A stretch of 64,000 bases of DNA from JBKBII01 sp046299415 (GCA_046299415.1 JBKBII010000011.1:31756-95755), one strand, 5' to 3'. Counted from the first letter of the stretch, positions 9,263 to 18,450 are shown. Numbers and translations: made by a program. The notes: generated by a model not told the origin, from the letters alone.

Positions 9263-9817
9263 ATGCAAGCCAACACTCTGCCCGACCCCAGACTCGGTCC
9301 TGCTGTCACGCTCGCCGGCGTGCGCGTCCTGATGCTGGACGTCGACGGCGTGCTCACGGACGGCCAACTGTACTTGGGCGACAGCGGCGAACAGATCAAA
9401 GCATTTCATTCACGCGATGGCCACGGTTTACGCCTGTGGATCGAACACGGCGGCGACGTCGCCATTCTGACCGGACGAGAATCAAACGTCGTCGAAATAC
9501 GTTGTGCCGACCTCGGCATCAAACATCTTCTTCAGGGGCGACGCGACAAGGGTGCAGCTTTTGAGGAATTGCTCTTCAAAGGCGGCTGGAACAGCGCCGA
9601 GGTCGCATTCGTCGGCGACGACTTGGTCGATTTACCCGCGATGCGGCGCGCTGGTCTCGCGATCGCCGTCGCCGATGCCGCTGCCGAGGTGCGCAGCGCC
9701 GCGCACTTCGTCACGACCGCCTCAGGCGGCAAGGGCGCTGTCAGAGAAGTCTGCGAAGCTTTGCTCAAGGCCAAAGGGGCCTGGACGCAATGCGTCGCCG
9801 ACGCCTGGACCACATGA
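9263..9817 (+). CDS. kdsC: Kdo-8-phosphate phosphatase
   Basis: KdsC is the HAD-family phosphatase that releases free Kdo from Kdo-8-phosphate. The HAD motif I is MLDVDGVLTDGQLYL, with both catalytic Asp residues. AILTGRES is motif II, the Lys of QGRRDKGAAF is in place, and VGDDLVDLPAM is motif III. The ATG at 9263 gives 184 residues, close to the 188 of E. coli. It overlaps the next gene by ATGA (9814-9817), so translation is probably coupled. Confidence 0.95.
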   Translation: MQANTLPDPRLGPAVTLAGVRVLMLDVDGVLTDGQLYLGDSGEQIKAFHSRDGHGLRLWIEHGGDVAILTGRESNVVEIRCADLGIKHLLQGRRDKGAAFEELLFKGGWNSAEVAFVGDDLVDLPAMRRAGLAIAVADAAAEVRSAAHFVTTASGGKGAVREVCEALLKAKGAWTQCVADAWTT

Positions 9818-10968
9818 CTCAGACTCATCACCTTCAAAGCCTGCTAAATCGCATAGCCGCACTCGCCCCGTGGCGCAGGGCCCAGCCACTGAAGGAGGCT
9901 TACGCAACGACCCTGCCTCCTGAACGCTCCATCGCGGCCCAGCCGCGACAGAGGTGCGCAAGTGCCCTTACCCTGGTCAATTTGATCACGCTACCTGTCG
10001 CCTCGGGTCTCGCGACGAGCTCGGCAAACATGCTCCTTGAGCACCGAGCCTCATCATCGACACATGAACATCGGCCGGTATTGCTCACTCAACCGGCGCG
10101 CACTCCGCCAATCGACGCCTCCCCGACGGCAACCACTGCGCCGCAAGCCATTCGACACCACGAGGGCGCGAGCGTGTTTGAGCTTGATGGATTCACCTGG
10201 AGCCGCTTCGACGAAAGCGGGCAAATGCGGGAGTACATCGCGGGCCGTCACCTCGTCCAACCAACGCAGGATGGCGAACAGCGTTTGTACGACGTCTCAA
10301 TCACGCTTCGTCCGTCGGTGCTCCCCAACGACACGCAGTCAGCCTCTGATTTATCGGCTTGGTTGTGGCAAGCGCACGAGGCGACCCACGATCCCAGCGA
10401 ACGCGCCGTGCAGACGCACCATGCGACACTCGGCTGGCAGTATCCGATCGCGCTCGAGGCGCCCGCAGGCTTTCGAATAGGTTCGAACTCGATCGTGTCT
10501 ACGAACGACGATGGACCAACCGGCGCCGCAGTCATTCAAACCCATCATGACGAGTGGTGGCAAAGCGTTACGGCGCTCAATTCCGAGTCCGATCGCGACC
10601 GCCTGACTCACTTGCGCACTGGCCTGATCGGCGCCCCCCCGGTGACGTTCCTGCGCGGCTTATCGGGCGCAGACGTGCGTATCGACCTAACGGCACGAGC
10701 CGATTCAGCCCCTGAATCATCAGACCCCGAAATACGCGAGACCAAACCATCAGGGCGTGACAGCACGACGGGTGGCCTGACAGACGACGGACAACCCGCG
10801 GCAACCCTGATAACCTCCACAGCGCCGATTCTGGTCGTCGAAGTCGATCAGCAAGCGCGCGCGACCGGTTGGCAACTCGATCGAGCTCGCGCTCAATTGA
10901 AGCTTTTCGACCACGTTCAGTTGAGGCGCTTCGGCGAGTTTCCATTCACCCAAAACCGCCACCCATGA
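9814..10968 (+). CDS. lptC: LptC-like LPS export protein, unusually long
   Basis: LptC is the bitopic inner-membrane protein that passes LPS from the LptBFG transporter to LptA. Position between kdsC and lptA, and the segment FELDGFTWSRFDESGQMREY followed by a LPS-bridge-like beta repeat (AGRHLVQPTQDGEQRLYDV), support the call. A hydrophobic segment near residues 45-65 could be the anchor. At 384 residues it is about twice the usual length, with a long Ala/Thr/His-rich segment before the domain and Ser/Asp-rich stretches after it. The start overlaps the kdsC stop. Function is inferred mainly from synteny and the short LptC-like stretch. Confidence 0.72.
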   Translation: MTQTHHLQSLLNRIAALAPWRRAQPLKEAYATTLPPERSIAAQPRQRCASALTLVNLITLPVASGLATSSANMLLEHRASSSTHEHRPVLLTQPARTPPIDASPTATTAPQAIRHHEGASVFELDGFTWSRFDESGQMREYIAGRHLVQPTQDGEQRLYDVSITLRPSVLPNDTQSASDLSAWLWQAHEATHDPSERAVQTHHATLGWQYPIALEAPAGFRIGSNSIVSTNDDGPTGAAVIQTHHDEWWQSVTALNSESDRDRLTHLRTGLIGAPPVTFLRGLSGADVRIDLTARADSAPESSDPEIRETKPSGRDSTTGGLTDDGQPAATLITSTAPILVVEVDQQARATGWQLDRARAQLKLFDHVQLRRFGEFPFTQNRHP

Positions 10969-11087
10969 CCTCGCACGCCGCGACGATTCGATGACGATGC
11001 GGATGCTCAAGCCTGAGGCTCAGCCCAATGCTCTTGATGCCTTTCAGCAACCGCATTGGTTCGGGATGTATTCGAGAGACGATACTC

Positions 11088-11720
11088 ATGATCACCCTCA
11101 CGAAGCCCGATAAAACCAGCTTGGCTCAAGCGAATCGATGCAAGCGGCCGAATCAACTCAAACGGTGCACGACTCGGACACGGCTGTCGCGATCAGGCGT
11201 GTGCGGCGCGCTAATGCTGACAGCGACATTGAGTTTTGTGTTGCTATCCGGTGCGGCAGTCGCTCAGGAACAGCCTGATCGTTCCGGCACCAACGTGGGC
11301 GGACTTGATCTCCGCGAGGCGATCGATATCGAGGCGAACGAAGCACTGTTCGACGATCGCTCGGGGGTTGGCGAATACCGCGGCGACGTCATCGTGCGTC
11401 AGGGCACGTTGACCCTCCGGGGTGACCGTCTGCGTCTTTTCAGCGAACAGCGCCAACCGCAACGCGCCCTCCTCGAGGGACAGCCTGCTCGCATGGTCGA
11501 CGACAACCCGCTCGCACCGCGAGATGCCGAGGCTCGGGAAATCGACTACAGCCTCGTTCGCGATGAGTTGATCCTGCGCGGCGACGCGAGGGTCAAAACA
11601 CCGAGCGAAGACGCTCGCGGCGATGAGATTCGATACTCGATGCGTGACGACACTCTGGAAGCCAAAGCGACCGAAGGTCGTCGTGTGCGCGTCACAATCA
11701 TGCCTCGCGAAGGCAAATGA
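11088..11720 (+). CDS. lptA: LPS transport periplasmic protein LptA
   Basis: LptA bridges the periplasm, carrying LPS from LptC to LptD. The ATG at 11088 gives a 210-residue precursor with a long basic n-region, a hydrophobic core (LMLTATLSFVLLSGAAVAQ) and a likely cleavage after AVA. The mature part shows the OstA pattern IDIEANEALFDDRSGVGEYR, GDVIVRQGTLTLRGDRLRLF and further beta repeats. A start closer to the signal core is possible. It overlaps lptB by ATGA (11717-11720). Confidence 0.88.
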   Translation: MITLTKPDKTSLAQANRCKRPNQLKRCTTRTRLSRSGVCGALMLTATLSFVLLSGAAVAQEQPDRSGTNVGGLDLREAIDIEANEALFDDRSGVGEYRGDVIVRQGTLTLRGDRLRLFSEQRQPQRALLEGQPARMVDDNPLAPRDAEAREIDYSLVRDELILRGDARVKTPSEDARGDEIRYSMRDDTLEAKATEGRRVRVTIMPREGK

Positions 11721-12577
11721 CGCCCGGCATGCGCCAAACCGTTAACCAAGACGGCGCCGCCGAACGCTCGCACAACGAAGCGCCGCAGGCGATCAACCCA
11801 CCCGCACCGGCCCCGCGACGCACTGAGTCGAACGACCGTCCAGACGAGTCGACCGAGGGCTTGATCGCGCGTGGCCTCGTTAAGCAGTATGGGCGGCGCG
11901 TCATTTTGAACGGCGTCGACATCAACGTGCCGCCCGGCCAAATCGTTGGGCTACTAGGCCCCAATGGCGCCGGCAAGACGACGTGCTTTTACCTGATCGT
12001 CGGGCTGCTGCGAGCTCAGGGTGGCTCGGTCCAACTCGACGGCACCGATCTCACCACACTCGGACTTCCCGCACGCGCACGCCATGGGCTTGGCTACCTT
12101 GCCCAAGAATCCTCGGTTTTTCGTGGTCTCTCCGTCGCTGATAATCTTCGCGCTGCACTCGAATTGCGTACCGACCTCAACGCCGCAAACCAGACCGCGA
12201 CACTCGAAGCCTTGCTCGAAGAGTTCGCCCTGACCGCAGTCCGCAACAGCCCCGGACGTGCACTCTCGGGCGGTGAGCGACGGCGGTGCGAAATCGCCAG
12301 AGCACTGGCCAGCGCGCCTCGCTACCTCTGCCTCGACGAACCCTTCGCCGGTGTTGACCCGATTTCAGTTCAAGACTTGCAACACACGATCCGGTCGCTG
12401 CGCGATCGCGGAATCGGCGTGCTGGTCTCCGACCACAACGTGCGCGAAACCCTCGCGGTGTGCGATTCGGCTTATATTTTGAGCCATGGGAAAATACTGT
12501 GTCATGGATCCCCCGAAGTCCTGCTTGCCGACCCGACGGTACGCAAAGCCTACCTTGGCGAACGTTTTGCGCTTTGA
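11717..12577 (+). CDS. lptB: LPS export ABC transporter ATPase LptB
   Basis: LptB drives LPS extraction by LptFG. The ABC motifs are complete: Walker A GPNGAGKTT, Q-loop YLAQESSVFRGL, signature LSGGERRRCEIARAL, Walker B YLCLDEPFAGVDP and switch His in LVSDHNVRE. The protein has an extra ~45-residue Pro/Ala/Asp-rich N-terminal tail before GLVKQYG, which other LptB proteins lack. Overlap with lptA implies coupling. lptF and lptG are not in this window, as is usual. Confidence 0.95.
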   Translation: MTPGMRQTVNQDGAAERSHNEAPQAINPPAPAPRRTESNDRPDESTEGLIARGLVKQYGRRVILNGVDINVPPGQIVGLLGPNGAGKTTCFYLIVGLLRAQGGSVQLDGTDLTTLGLPARARHGLGYLAQESSVFRGLSVADNLRAALELRTDLNAANQTATLEALLEEFALTAVRNSPGRALSGGERRRCEIARALASAPRYLCLDEPFAGVDPISVQDLQHTIRSLRDRGIGVLVSDHNVRETLAVCDSAYILSHGKILCHGSPEVLLADPTVRKAYLGERFAL

Positions 12578-12709
12578 CGCTCAGCCTCATCAACGAGTTT
12601 TGCGCCGCAAGCCAGCCCGTCGGCGTGACGCCGCACGATTCGATCTCGCTCGCGGGCACGTCTGTCGCTGCCTTCTCAGCACCTTGGTAGCCCACATGAG
12701 GCTCCGATC

Positions 12710-14359
12710 ATGCTGAAAGCCGGTCTTCAACTCTCGCTCGGGCAATCGCTCACCATGACGCCCCAGCTGCAACAGGCCATTCGCCTGCTGCAGCTTTCGT
12801 CGATCGAGCTTCAGGCCGAGATTCGCGAGCAACTCGAAAACAATCCGATGCTCGAGCTGGACGAATCCAGCGACAGCGGCGATCCGCAAGAACGTGTCGG
12901 TTCCGACGAACTGCGCAGCGACGACCTCCAAACCGAATCAGAGAACGCCGACCAGCCTCACGACGATCGTACCTCTCATGAAGCGGAGCTGGACTCGGGT
13001 CAGTACACAGACGACATCCCTGAAGACCTCCCGATGGATACGCGTTGGGACGACATCTACGACCAACCCAATACTTCGAGTCGACACGGCGAAATCGATG
13101 ACCGCGATCCCTTCGAGCGCATTGCAGACAGTTCCGAGGGCCTGATCGATCATCTCGCATGGCAAATCCATCTCAGCCCGCTTGGTGCCATTGAGCGCGA
13201 CATCGCGATGCACATTATCGAAAGCGTCCGGCCCGACGGTTACCTCGAGATGTCGATCGTCGAACTCCACGCCGCCTTTCTCGATCAGATTCGGGACGCG
13301 CACTTCACCGAAGACGACGAAGGCAGCGATGATCTATCGCCTGCAGTTGACGACGTCAGCCTCGATGCTTTCGTCGCGGTGCAACACTGGGTGCAGCAAC
13401 TTGATCCGGTCGGATGCGCCTGCGAAACCGCGCGCGAGTGCTTGTCAGCACAACTCGTCGCGCTCGCACGGGAAACGCGAACTGCGACCGCTTCAAGCCC
13501 TGTCACATCGGATACACAGGCCATTGATGAGCGAGACTCCACAGATCATCGCAATGACGTCGAGCTGGCCTTTCGGATCGTCGGCGAAGAATTTGACGCC
13601 CTCGGGCGTCGTGATCATCGCGCACTGGCGCGTCGCCTCGGTGTCCCGGCAGAAGCCATCCAGCGAGCCATCCGCGTCATTCAGGAGCTCGACCCTCGCC
13701 CGGGCACGCGCTTTTCGTCCGCGCCAACCGAATACATCGCACCCGATGTGTACGTCGTCAAAGCGCCGGGGATCGGCTGGCAAGCACGCATCAACCCAAA
13801 CGTCGCCCCGAACCTCCGCGTCAACGAGCTTTACGCCCGCTACGCTCGCGAAGCGCGCAACGCACGCGACGCCGAATTTATGAAAGGCCACCTGCAGGAA
13901 GCCCGCTGGTTCTTGAAAAGCCTGCAAGCCCGCAACGACACCATGCTCCGAGTGGCCCAAACGATTGTCGATCGACAAACCGGTTTTCTGGAACACGGCG
14001 AGGTCGGGATGCAGCCGATGGTGTTGCGCGACATCGCAGAAACCCTGAACCTGCACGAGTCAACGATTTCGCGGGTCACCCAAGGCAAGTACCTCCATAC
14101 CCCTCGCGGTGTATACGAATTCAAATACTTTTTTTCGTCGCACGTCACGACCGACGGAGGGGGCGAATGTTCGGCGACCGCGATTCGCGCGATGCTGCGC
14201 GAACTGATTGAGGGCGAGACGCCGTCTCGCCCCTTGAGCGACGCGCGACTCGCCGCAATTCTGCAAGAACGAGGCATTCAGGTTGCACGCCGGACTGTCG
14301 CCAAATACCGTGAGTCCATGCGCATACCGTCATCGTCCGAGCGACGTCTAACCGCCTGA
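12710..14359 (+). CDS. rpoN: RNA polymerase sigma-54 factor
   Basis: RpoN directs polymerase to -24/-12 promoters with enhancer-binding activators. Region I is the Gln/Leu-rich N terminus (LQLSLGQSLTMTPQLQQAIR). An acidic region II spans about residues 45-130. The core-binding region and HTH segment (LNLHESTISRVTQGKYL) follow. The RpoN box ARRTVAKYRE is near the C terminus. Length is 549 residues against 477 in E. coli, mainly from a larger acidic region and an Asp/Ser/Thr insertion near residues 260-280. Position after lptB is canonical. Confidence 0.97.
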   Translation: MLKAGLQLSLGQSLTMTPQLQQAIRLLQLSSIELQAEIREQLENNPMLELDESSDSGDPQERVGSDELRSDDLQTESENADQPHDDRTSHEAELDSGQYTDDIPEDLPMDTRWDDIYDQPNTSSRHGEIDDRDPFERIADSSEGLIDHLAWQIHLSPLGAIERDIAMHIIESVRPDGYLEMSIVELHAAFLDQIRDAHFTEDDEGSDDLSPAVDDVSLDAFVAVQHWVQQLDPVGCACETARECLSAQLVALARETRTATASSPVTSDTQAIDERDSTDHRNDVELAFRIVGEEFDALGRRDHRALARRLGVPAEAIQRAIRVIQELDPRPGTRFSSAPTEYIAPDVYVVKAPGIGWQARINPNVAPNLRVNELYARYAREARNARDAEFMKGHLQEARWFLKSLQARNDTMLRVAQTIVDRQTGFLEHGEVGMQPMVLRDIAETLNLHESTISRVTQGKYLHTPRGVYEFKYFFSSHVTTDGGGECSATAIRAMLRELIEGETPSRPLSDARLAAILQERGIQVARRTVAKYRESMRIPSSSERRLTA

Positions 14360-14381
14360 AAGCGAGTGAATCAAGAAAGCA

Positions 14382-14413
14382 GCTGCGTCAAAAAGAGGAG
14401 GATTTGACGCAGC
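14382..14413 (+). promoter_or_regulatory. Strong hairpin with GAGGAGGA loop between rpoN and hpf
   Basis: A perfect eleven-pair stem, GCTGCGTCAAA (14382-14392) with TTTGACGCAGC (14403-14413), closes a ten-base loop AAGAGGAGGA. It begins 22 bases after the rpoN stop and no T run follows, so it is not a normal terminator. The loop has two GGA triplets, as in CsrA/RsmA-binding hairpins. It could equally be a processing or stability element. The structure is seen; the role is inference. Confidence 0.5.
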
Positions 14414-14548
14414 GGAAAACATCGGAACCCCAATGGTCTCGATGACACAGCGGGGCATCAGACCCCGTCTCTGCCGAGCCTCGGGTCGTTCCTCGAGCGC
14501 TGCAGAGCCCCATCAACGCTGCACCTACAACTCAAGAGGGAACGCGCC

Positions 14549-14878
14549 ATGCAGATCAATCTGACCGGCCATCATGTCGAAATCACCGACGCACTTCGCC
14601 AGTACGTCAACGAAAAATTCGAGCGCCTGGAAAGGCATTTCGATCAGGTGATCGACGTTCATGTCGTGCTCACTGTCGAGCCCAAGAAAAAGGCCGCGGA
14701 AGTCAATCTGCAAGTCTCGGGCAGCCACATCCATGCGCGCGCCGAGAGCGAAGACATGTACGCGGCGATCGACGCCTTGATCGACAAGACCGATCGTCAA
14801 CTGCTCAAGCACAAAGAAAAGCTCAAGGACCATCACAGGGCAGAAGGCCTCGAACAAAGCCGCGTGACCTCTGCGTGA
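14549..14878 (+). CDS. hpf: Ribosome hibernation promoting factor
   Basis: HPF/YfiA-type proteins bind the 30S subunit and promote inactive ribosome dimers in stationary phase. The 109-residue protein matches the short form: MQINLTGHHVEITDALRQYV at the start, VDVHVVLTVE-type strands, and DMYAAIDALIDKTDRQLLKH at the end. The ribosome site AAGAGGGA lies before the ATG. It follows rpoN with a 189-base spacer containing the hairpin at 14382. Confidence 0.95.
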   Translation: MQINLTGHHVEITDALRQYVNEKFERLERHFDQVIDVHVVLTVEPKKKAAEVNLQVSGSHIHARAESEDMYAAIDALIDKTDRQLLKHKEKLKDHHRAEGLEQSRVTSA

Positions 14879-15272
14879 ACCCCGGAGCCGATGTCCCAAC
14901 GAGGCGGCGATGCCTTCTCGAGACAATGGACCATCGAGCTGGCGGGCCCACACGAAGATGACATGCGGCGTTCGACAGCGAGGCCCGGGTCGGAGATCCG
15001 GTTCGGGCCCACAGACTCGCACAGCGCCGGGCGACGACAACGTCTCTCATCGCGCTAGAATCGAGCTCGCCGTCGCGATGGGCGGTAGCGACTGCATCAA
15101 CCGATGTGAACCCGAGCGATAGCGAACACGCGAATCATCGCAACGCCCGTTCGATTACAAACCTCAATTTTCATACGACCAACAGGATGATGGTGAGGCG
15201 AATCACGCCCTGCAAGGCGAAACGCCCATCAGGCACCTGATCGACGTCAACCATCCGCAATACGGATTCTTC
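14879..15272. other. 394-base spacer between hpf and ptsN
   Basis: No convincing gene is seen on either strand. The word GGGCCCACA occurs twice (about 14945 and 15006). The spacer is longer than in E. coli and may hold a promoter for the ptsN-HPr genes, but I cannot mark one. Confidence 0.4.
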
Positions 15273-15797
15273 ATGCATCCCGTAGATCTTCTGGCGCCCG
15301 GCGCCGTGGCCATCGAAATCGAAATCGAAAGCAAAAAACGGGCCCTCGAACGCCTCGCTGAGCTTCTCGACTGCCCCCCGGCAGCAGCATCAACCACAAC
15401 CGACGAAAACAACTCTGACGCAGCGCCAGGGCCGACAGCCGCGGATTTCATCGTGGCCCTTTCGACCCGCGAGAAGCTCGGTTCGACAGGCCTCGGTCAT
15501 GGCATCGCCATTCCACACGGGCGGGTCGCCAATCTCGACGAACCGCGCATGGCCCTTTTGCGTGTTCCGGCCGGCCTCGATTTTGAGGCGATCGACAACG
15601 AACCGGTTGATCTGTTGATCGCACTGGTCGTACCCGAGAACGCGCCAAACGAACACCTCGGAATTCTGGCCCAGCTGGCTCGCCGGGTCTCCAAACCCGA
15701 GCACCGCGCGAAACTTCGTCAAACCGACACGGCCGACGACCTCCGTACCGCATTTATCGCGATGTTCAGCGATGCATCCGACGCCGAATCTCGGTGA
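15273..15797 (+). CDS. ptsN: Nitrogen-regulatory PTS EIIA (EIIA-Ntr)
   Basis: PtsN is the terminal phosphoacceptor of the nitrogen PTS and regulates potassium and nitrogen functions by protein contact. The phosphorylated His lies in GLGHGIAIPHGRV. The fold pattern ESKKRALERLAELL, STREKLGSTGLG and VVPENAPNEHLGILAQLARR is typical. At 174 residues it is about ten longer than E. coli PtsN because of an Ala/Thr/Asp-rich insertion near residues 38-55. It overlaps hprK by 26 bases, so the two are likely coupled. Confidence 0.95.
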   Translation: MHPVDLLAPGAVAIEIEIESKKRALERLAELLDCPPAAASTTTDENNSDAAPGPTAADFIVALSTREKLGSTGLGHGIAIPHGRVANLDEPRMALLRVPAGLDFEAIDNEPVDLLIALVVPENAPNEHLGILAQLARRVSKPEHRAKLRQTDTADDLRTAFIAMFSDASDAESR

Positions 15798-16872
15798 CCT
15801 CGTGCGTGCCTTGCACGCGCGCTACGGTCTCGAGTTCATTCGAGACGAGCAAGCGCATCAAGCGCGCGCTGTGATCGACGACGCGTACCCGGAACTCCCG
15901 CTCGCCGGCCATCTCAACCGCATTCGTCCCAACCGCCTGCAGATCGTCGGCGATCATGAGGCCGCTTATCTGGCCCAACGCTCGCCGCAGGAACGCCAAA
16001 CCATCTACCGCACTCTCGCCGAAGCTGGCAGTATCGCCGTCATCTTTGCCGAAGGGGCTCATCCCGACCTGGCCGACTTCTCCGAGCCGACAGCAACCTC
16101 GCCGTCCGCGCGCTCGGCCACAACGGGCCAGCACGGCAGCGCAGCCAACGCTGAATCCCGCGATAACGAAGTAGCAGCACGGCTACCGGCTCTGATGCGT
16201 GCCACGGTCTCGAGCCACGAACTGTCGGCCGTCCTACGCTACCACCTTCAGCAAGCGCTCGCGCCGACAACACTCCGACACGGTGTCTTTATGGAGATCA
16301 TCGGTACCGGCGTCCTGATCGAGGGCGAATCGAGTGTCGGCAAAAGCGAAGTCGCTCTCGAGCTGGTGTCGCGAGGCCATCGCCTGATCGCCGATGATGC
16401 GCCGCGATTCACACGAATCGCCCCCGACATTCTGCGCGGAGAATGCCCGGCCCTGTTGCAGGATTTGCTCGAAGTCAGAGGCCTCGGGGTACTCAATATA
16501 CGCGCCATGTACGGTGATTCTGCGATCAAACAAAACAAATACCTGCGCCTGATCATTTCGCTAAAGGCCGCCCGCATCGACGAGGTCGCGCCGGCCGAAA
16601 CCCGCCTCGACGGAACCCGCACCGAAGTCGACGTTCTAGGCGTGCCCATTCCCTGCATTCGACTCCCGATTGCGCCCGGACGGAACATCGCGGTGCTGAT
16701 CGAAGCAGCCGTACGCAATCATTTTCTGCACCGACAAGGCTACAATGCCGCCGACGACCTGCGCCGTCGACAGCGCCATGCGATGCTCGCAACAGACGCC
16801 ACAGCGCCCCAAAGCTCCCAGTCGGATCTGGGCATTCCGCCTGAATCCGGTCACGATCGCTCAGCCGATTAG
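15772..16872 (+). CDS. hprK: HPr kinase/phosphorylase
   Basis: HprK phosphorylates and dephosphorylates a regulatory Ser of HPr. The catalytic half has the conserved His in RHGVFMEIIGTGVLIEG, Walker A GESSVGKSE, LIADDAPRF and the family signature EVRGLGVLNIRAMYG. The N-terminal domain (residues 1-110) is the weakly conserved substrate-side domain. A Ser/Ala-rich linker of about 25 residues joins the two, and there is a Ser/Gln/Asp-rich C-terminal tail. Length (366) exceeds the usual ~310. In Walker A the usual second Gly is Ser (GESSVGKS). Placement between ptsN and rapZ is known from other proteobacteria and points to regulation rather than sugar uptake. Confidence 0.93.
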   Translation: MHPTPNLGDLVRALHARYGLEFIRDEQAHQARAVIDDAYPELPLAGHLNRIRPNRLQIVGDHEAAYLAQRSPQERQTIYRTLAEAGSIAVIFAEGAHPDLADFSEPTATSPSARSATTGQHGSAANAESRDNEVAARLPALMRATVSSHELSAVLRYHLQQALAPTTLRHGVFMEIIGTGVLIEGESSVGKSEVALELVSRGHRLIADDAPRFTRIAPDILRGECPALLQDLLEVRGLGVLNIRAMYGDSAIKQNKYLRLIISLKAARIDEVAPAETRLDGTRTEVDVLGVPIPCIRLPIAPGRNIAVLIEAAVRNHFLHRQGYNAADDLRRRQRHAMLATDATAPQSSQSDLGIPPESGHDRSAD

Positions 16873-16922
16873 GATTCCATGGCACACATCGCCCCCATCA
16901 GCGGCAGCCGCGCCCAAGAATC

Positions 16923-17963
16923 ATGAATCTCGTCGTCGTCAGCGGGCTTTCCGGCTCGGGCAAGAGTGTCGCCCTGAATGCACTCGAGGATGCCGGCTAT
17001 CTGTGCATCGACAATCTCCCTTTACGTCTCGTCAGCGCTCTTCTCGACGAGCTTAGCGCGCAGCACAATCCAAGTACCGCCGAAGCATCCTCAACCCAGA
17101 CCACAAGCGGAGCGCAAGGGCTACGCGTTGCGGTCGGCATCGATGTTCGCGGCGGTGGCAATGCCCTGACCGAATATCCGGCGGTCCACGCGATACTCAA
17201 ATCAAGAGGTCTATCAATCACGACGCTTTTTCTGCACGCCTCCCTTGACACGCTACTCAAACGCTACCACCACACCCGCCGGCGCCACCCACTCGCGATG
17301 CAAGGACAAAGCCTCGCCGAAGCCATCGCGGTCGAACGCGAACTGCTCGCTCCCATCAGTGCCATGGCGGATCTGCAAATCGACACCGACGGCCTTTCAA
17401 TGCATCAGCTGACGCATCGCATTCGCGATCGCATCGTCGGACAACAACCGGGGCAGCTGTCGTTGCTGTTCCAATCGTTTGGCTTCAAATACGGTGCCCC
17501 GATCGACGCTGACCTCGTGTTCGACGTCCGCCACTTGCCCAATCCGCACTACGAGCCCGGGCTCGCCGCACAGACCGGACGAGATCCCGACGTCATCGCC
17601 TATCTCGAGCGCCATGACGAAGTCGACCGCATGTTCCGCTCGATCGACAACTATCTGGGCGAGTGGGTCCCCGCCCTGCTCCGTGATCATCGAGCCTATC
17701 TGACAGTCGGCATCGGCTGTACCGGTGGGCGCCACCGTTCGGTGTATCTGGCCGAGCGCCTGTGTCAGCGCTGGCAAGCCCTTGCGGGCGTCACGACCGA
17801 CTGCCGCCATCGCGAATTCGAAGCGAACCACGGCGAGCATTCCAGCTCCGCCGCTGGTTCATTCGCATCAGTACAAGCGCGCTCCAGCGCCGCGCAAGCC
17901 TCACAGGCCACCGCCCACACCGCAGCGCCTAATCCCACGCGCGAGACGAATGATGTCAACTGA
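16923..17963 (+). CDS. rapZ: RNase adapter protein RapZ
   Basis: In E. coli RapZ binds small RNAs and RNase E to control glucosamine-6-phosphate synthase. The N-terminal P-loop is GLSGSGKSVALNALEDAGY. The C-terminal domain has LVFDVRHLPNPHYEPGL and VGIGCTGGRHRSVYLAERL, the substrate-binding signature. An insertion near residues 43-60 and an Ala/Ser-rich tail of ~45 residues make it 346 residues, against 284 in E. coli. It overlaps the EIIA gene by 14 bases. Confidence 0.95.
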   Translation: MNLVVVSGLSGSGKSVALNALEDAGYLCIDNLPLRLVSALLDELSAQHNPSTAEASSTQTTSGAQGLRVAVGIDVRGGGNALTEYPAVHAILKSRGLSITTLFLHASLDTLLKRYHHTRRRHPLAMQGQSLAEAIAVERELLAPISAMADLQIDTDGLSMHQLTHRIRDRIVGQQPGQLSLLFQSFGFKYGAPIDADLVFDVRHLPNPHYEPGLAAQTGRDPDVIAYLERHDEVDRMFRSIDNYLGEWVPALLRDHRAYLTVGIGCTGGRHRSVYLAERLCQRWQALAGVTTDCRHREFEANHGEHSSSAAGSFASVQARSSAAQASQATAHTAAPNPTRETNDVN

Positions 17964-18450
17964 GTCCAAACCATCAGACCGGGCCGATCAAAGCGTCATA
18001 TCCAGCGCGTCAGCATCGACCGAGCACGCACGCCATCCAGTCGGCCTACTCCTGATAACGCATCAAGAACTCGGAGATGCATTGCTGCACACGGCAACAT
18101 CAATGCTCGGTCAGGCACCAGAAGCCTGTGTCGCAATCGCTTGCTCGCAGCGCGATGACCCGGACGAAGTCCTCACGATCGCCCGCGCCACCGCCAACCA
18201 GCTCGATCAAGGTGAGGGCGTTCTGATCTTGACGGATATTTACGGCTCAACCCCCGCCAACATCGCCCTGCGTGTAGCGACAGCGCCACAGACACGCGTC
18301 GTGGCGGGCGTCAATCTGCCGATGCTCATCCGGATACTCAACTACCGCAGGCTCCCATTGAGCGAACTGATCACCAAAGCCGTGTCCGGTGGGCACGACG
18401 GTATTCTTCTCTGCGGGGAGCGTAGCGAAGATGACGCCATCCAACATTGA
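17950..18450 (+). CDS. PTS EIIA component, mannose/fructose family, stand-alone
   Basis: The protein resembles the EIIA-Man domain. The likely phosphorylated His is in GLLLITHQELGDALLHTA, and LILTDIYGSTPANIA plus VVAGVNLPMLIRILNYR match the family. The ATGATG start at 17950 leaves a ~35-residue Ser/Ala-rich lead before the domain. No EIIB, EIIC or EIID gene accompanies it, so it is probably a regulatory phosphoacceptor rather than a sugar transporter part. It overlaps rapZ upstream and the HPr gene (20 bases) downstream, a tightly coupled set. Confidence 0.9.
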   Translation: MMSTESKPSDRADQSVISSASASTEHARHPVGLLLITHQELGDALLHTATSMLGQAPEACVAIACSQRDDPDEVLTIARATANQLDQGEGVLILTDIYGSTPANIALRVATAPQTRVVAGVNLPMLIRILNYRRLPLSELITKAVSGGHDGILLCGERSEDDAIQH

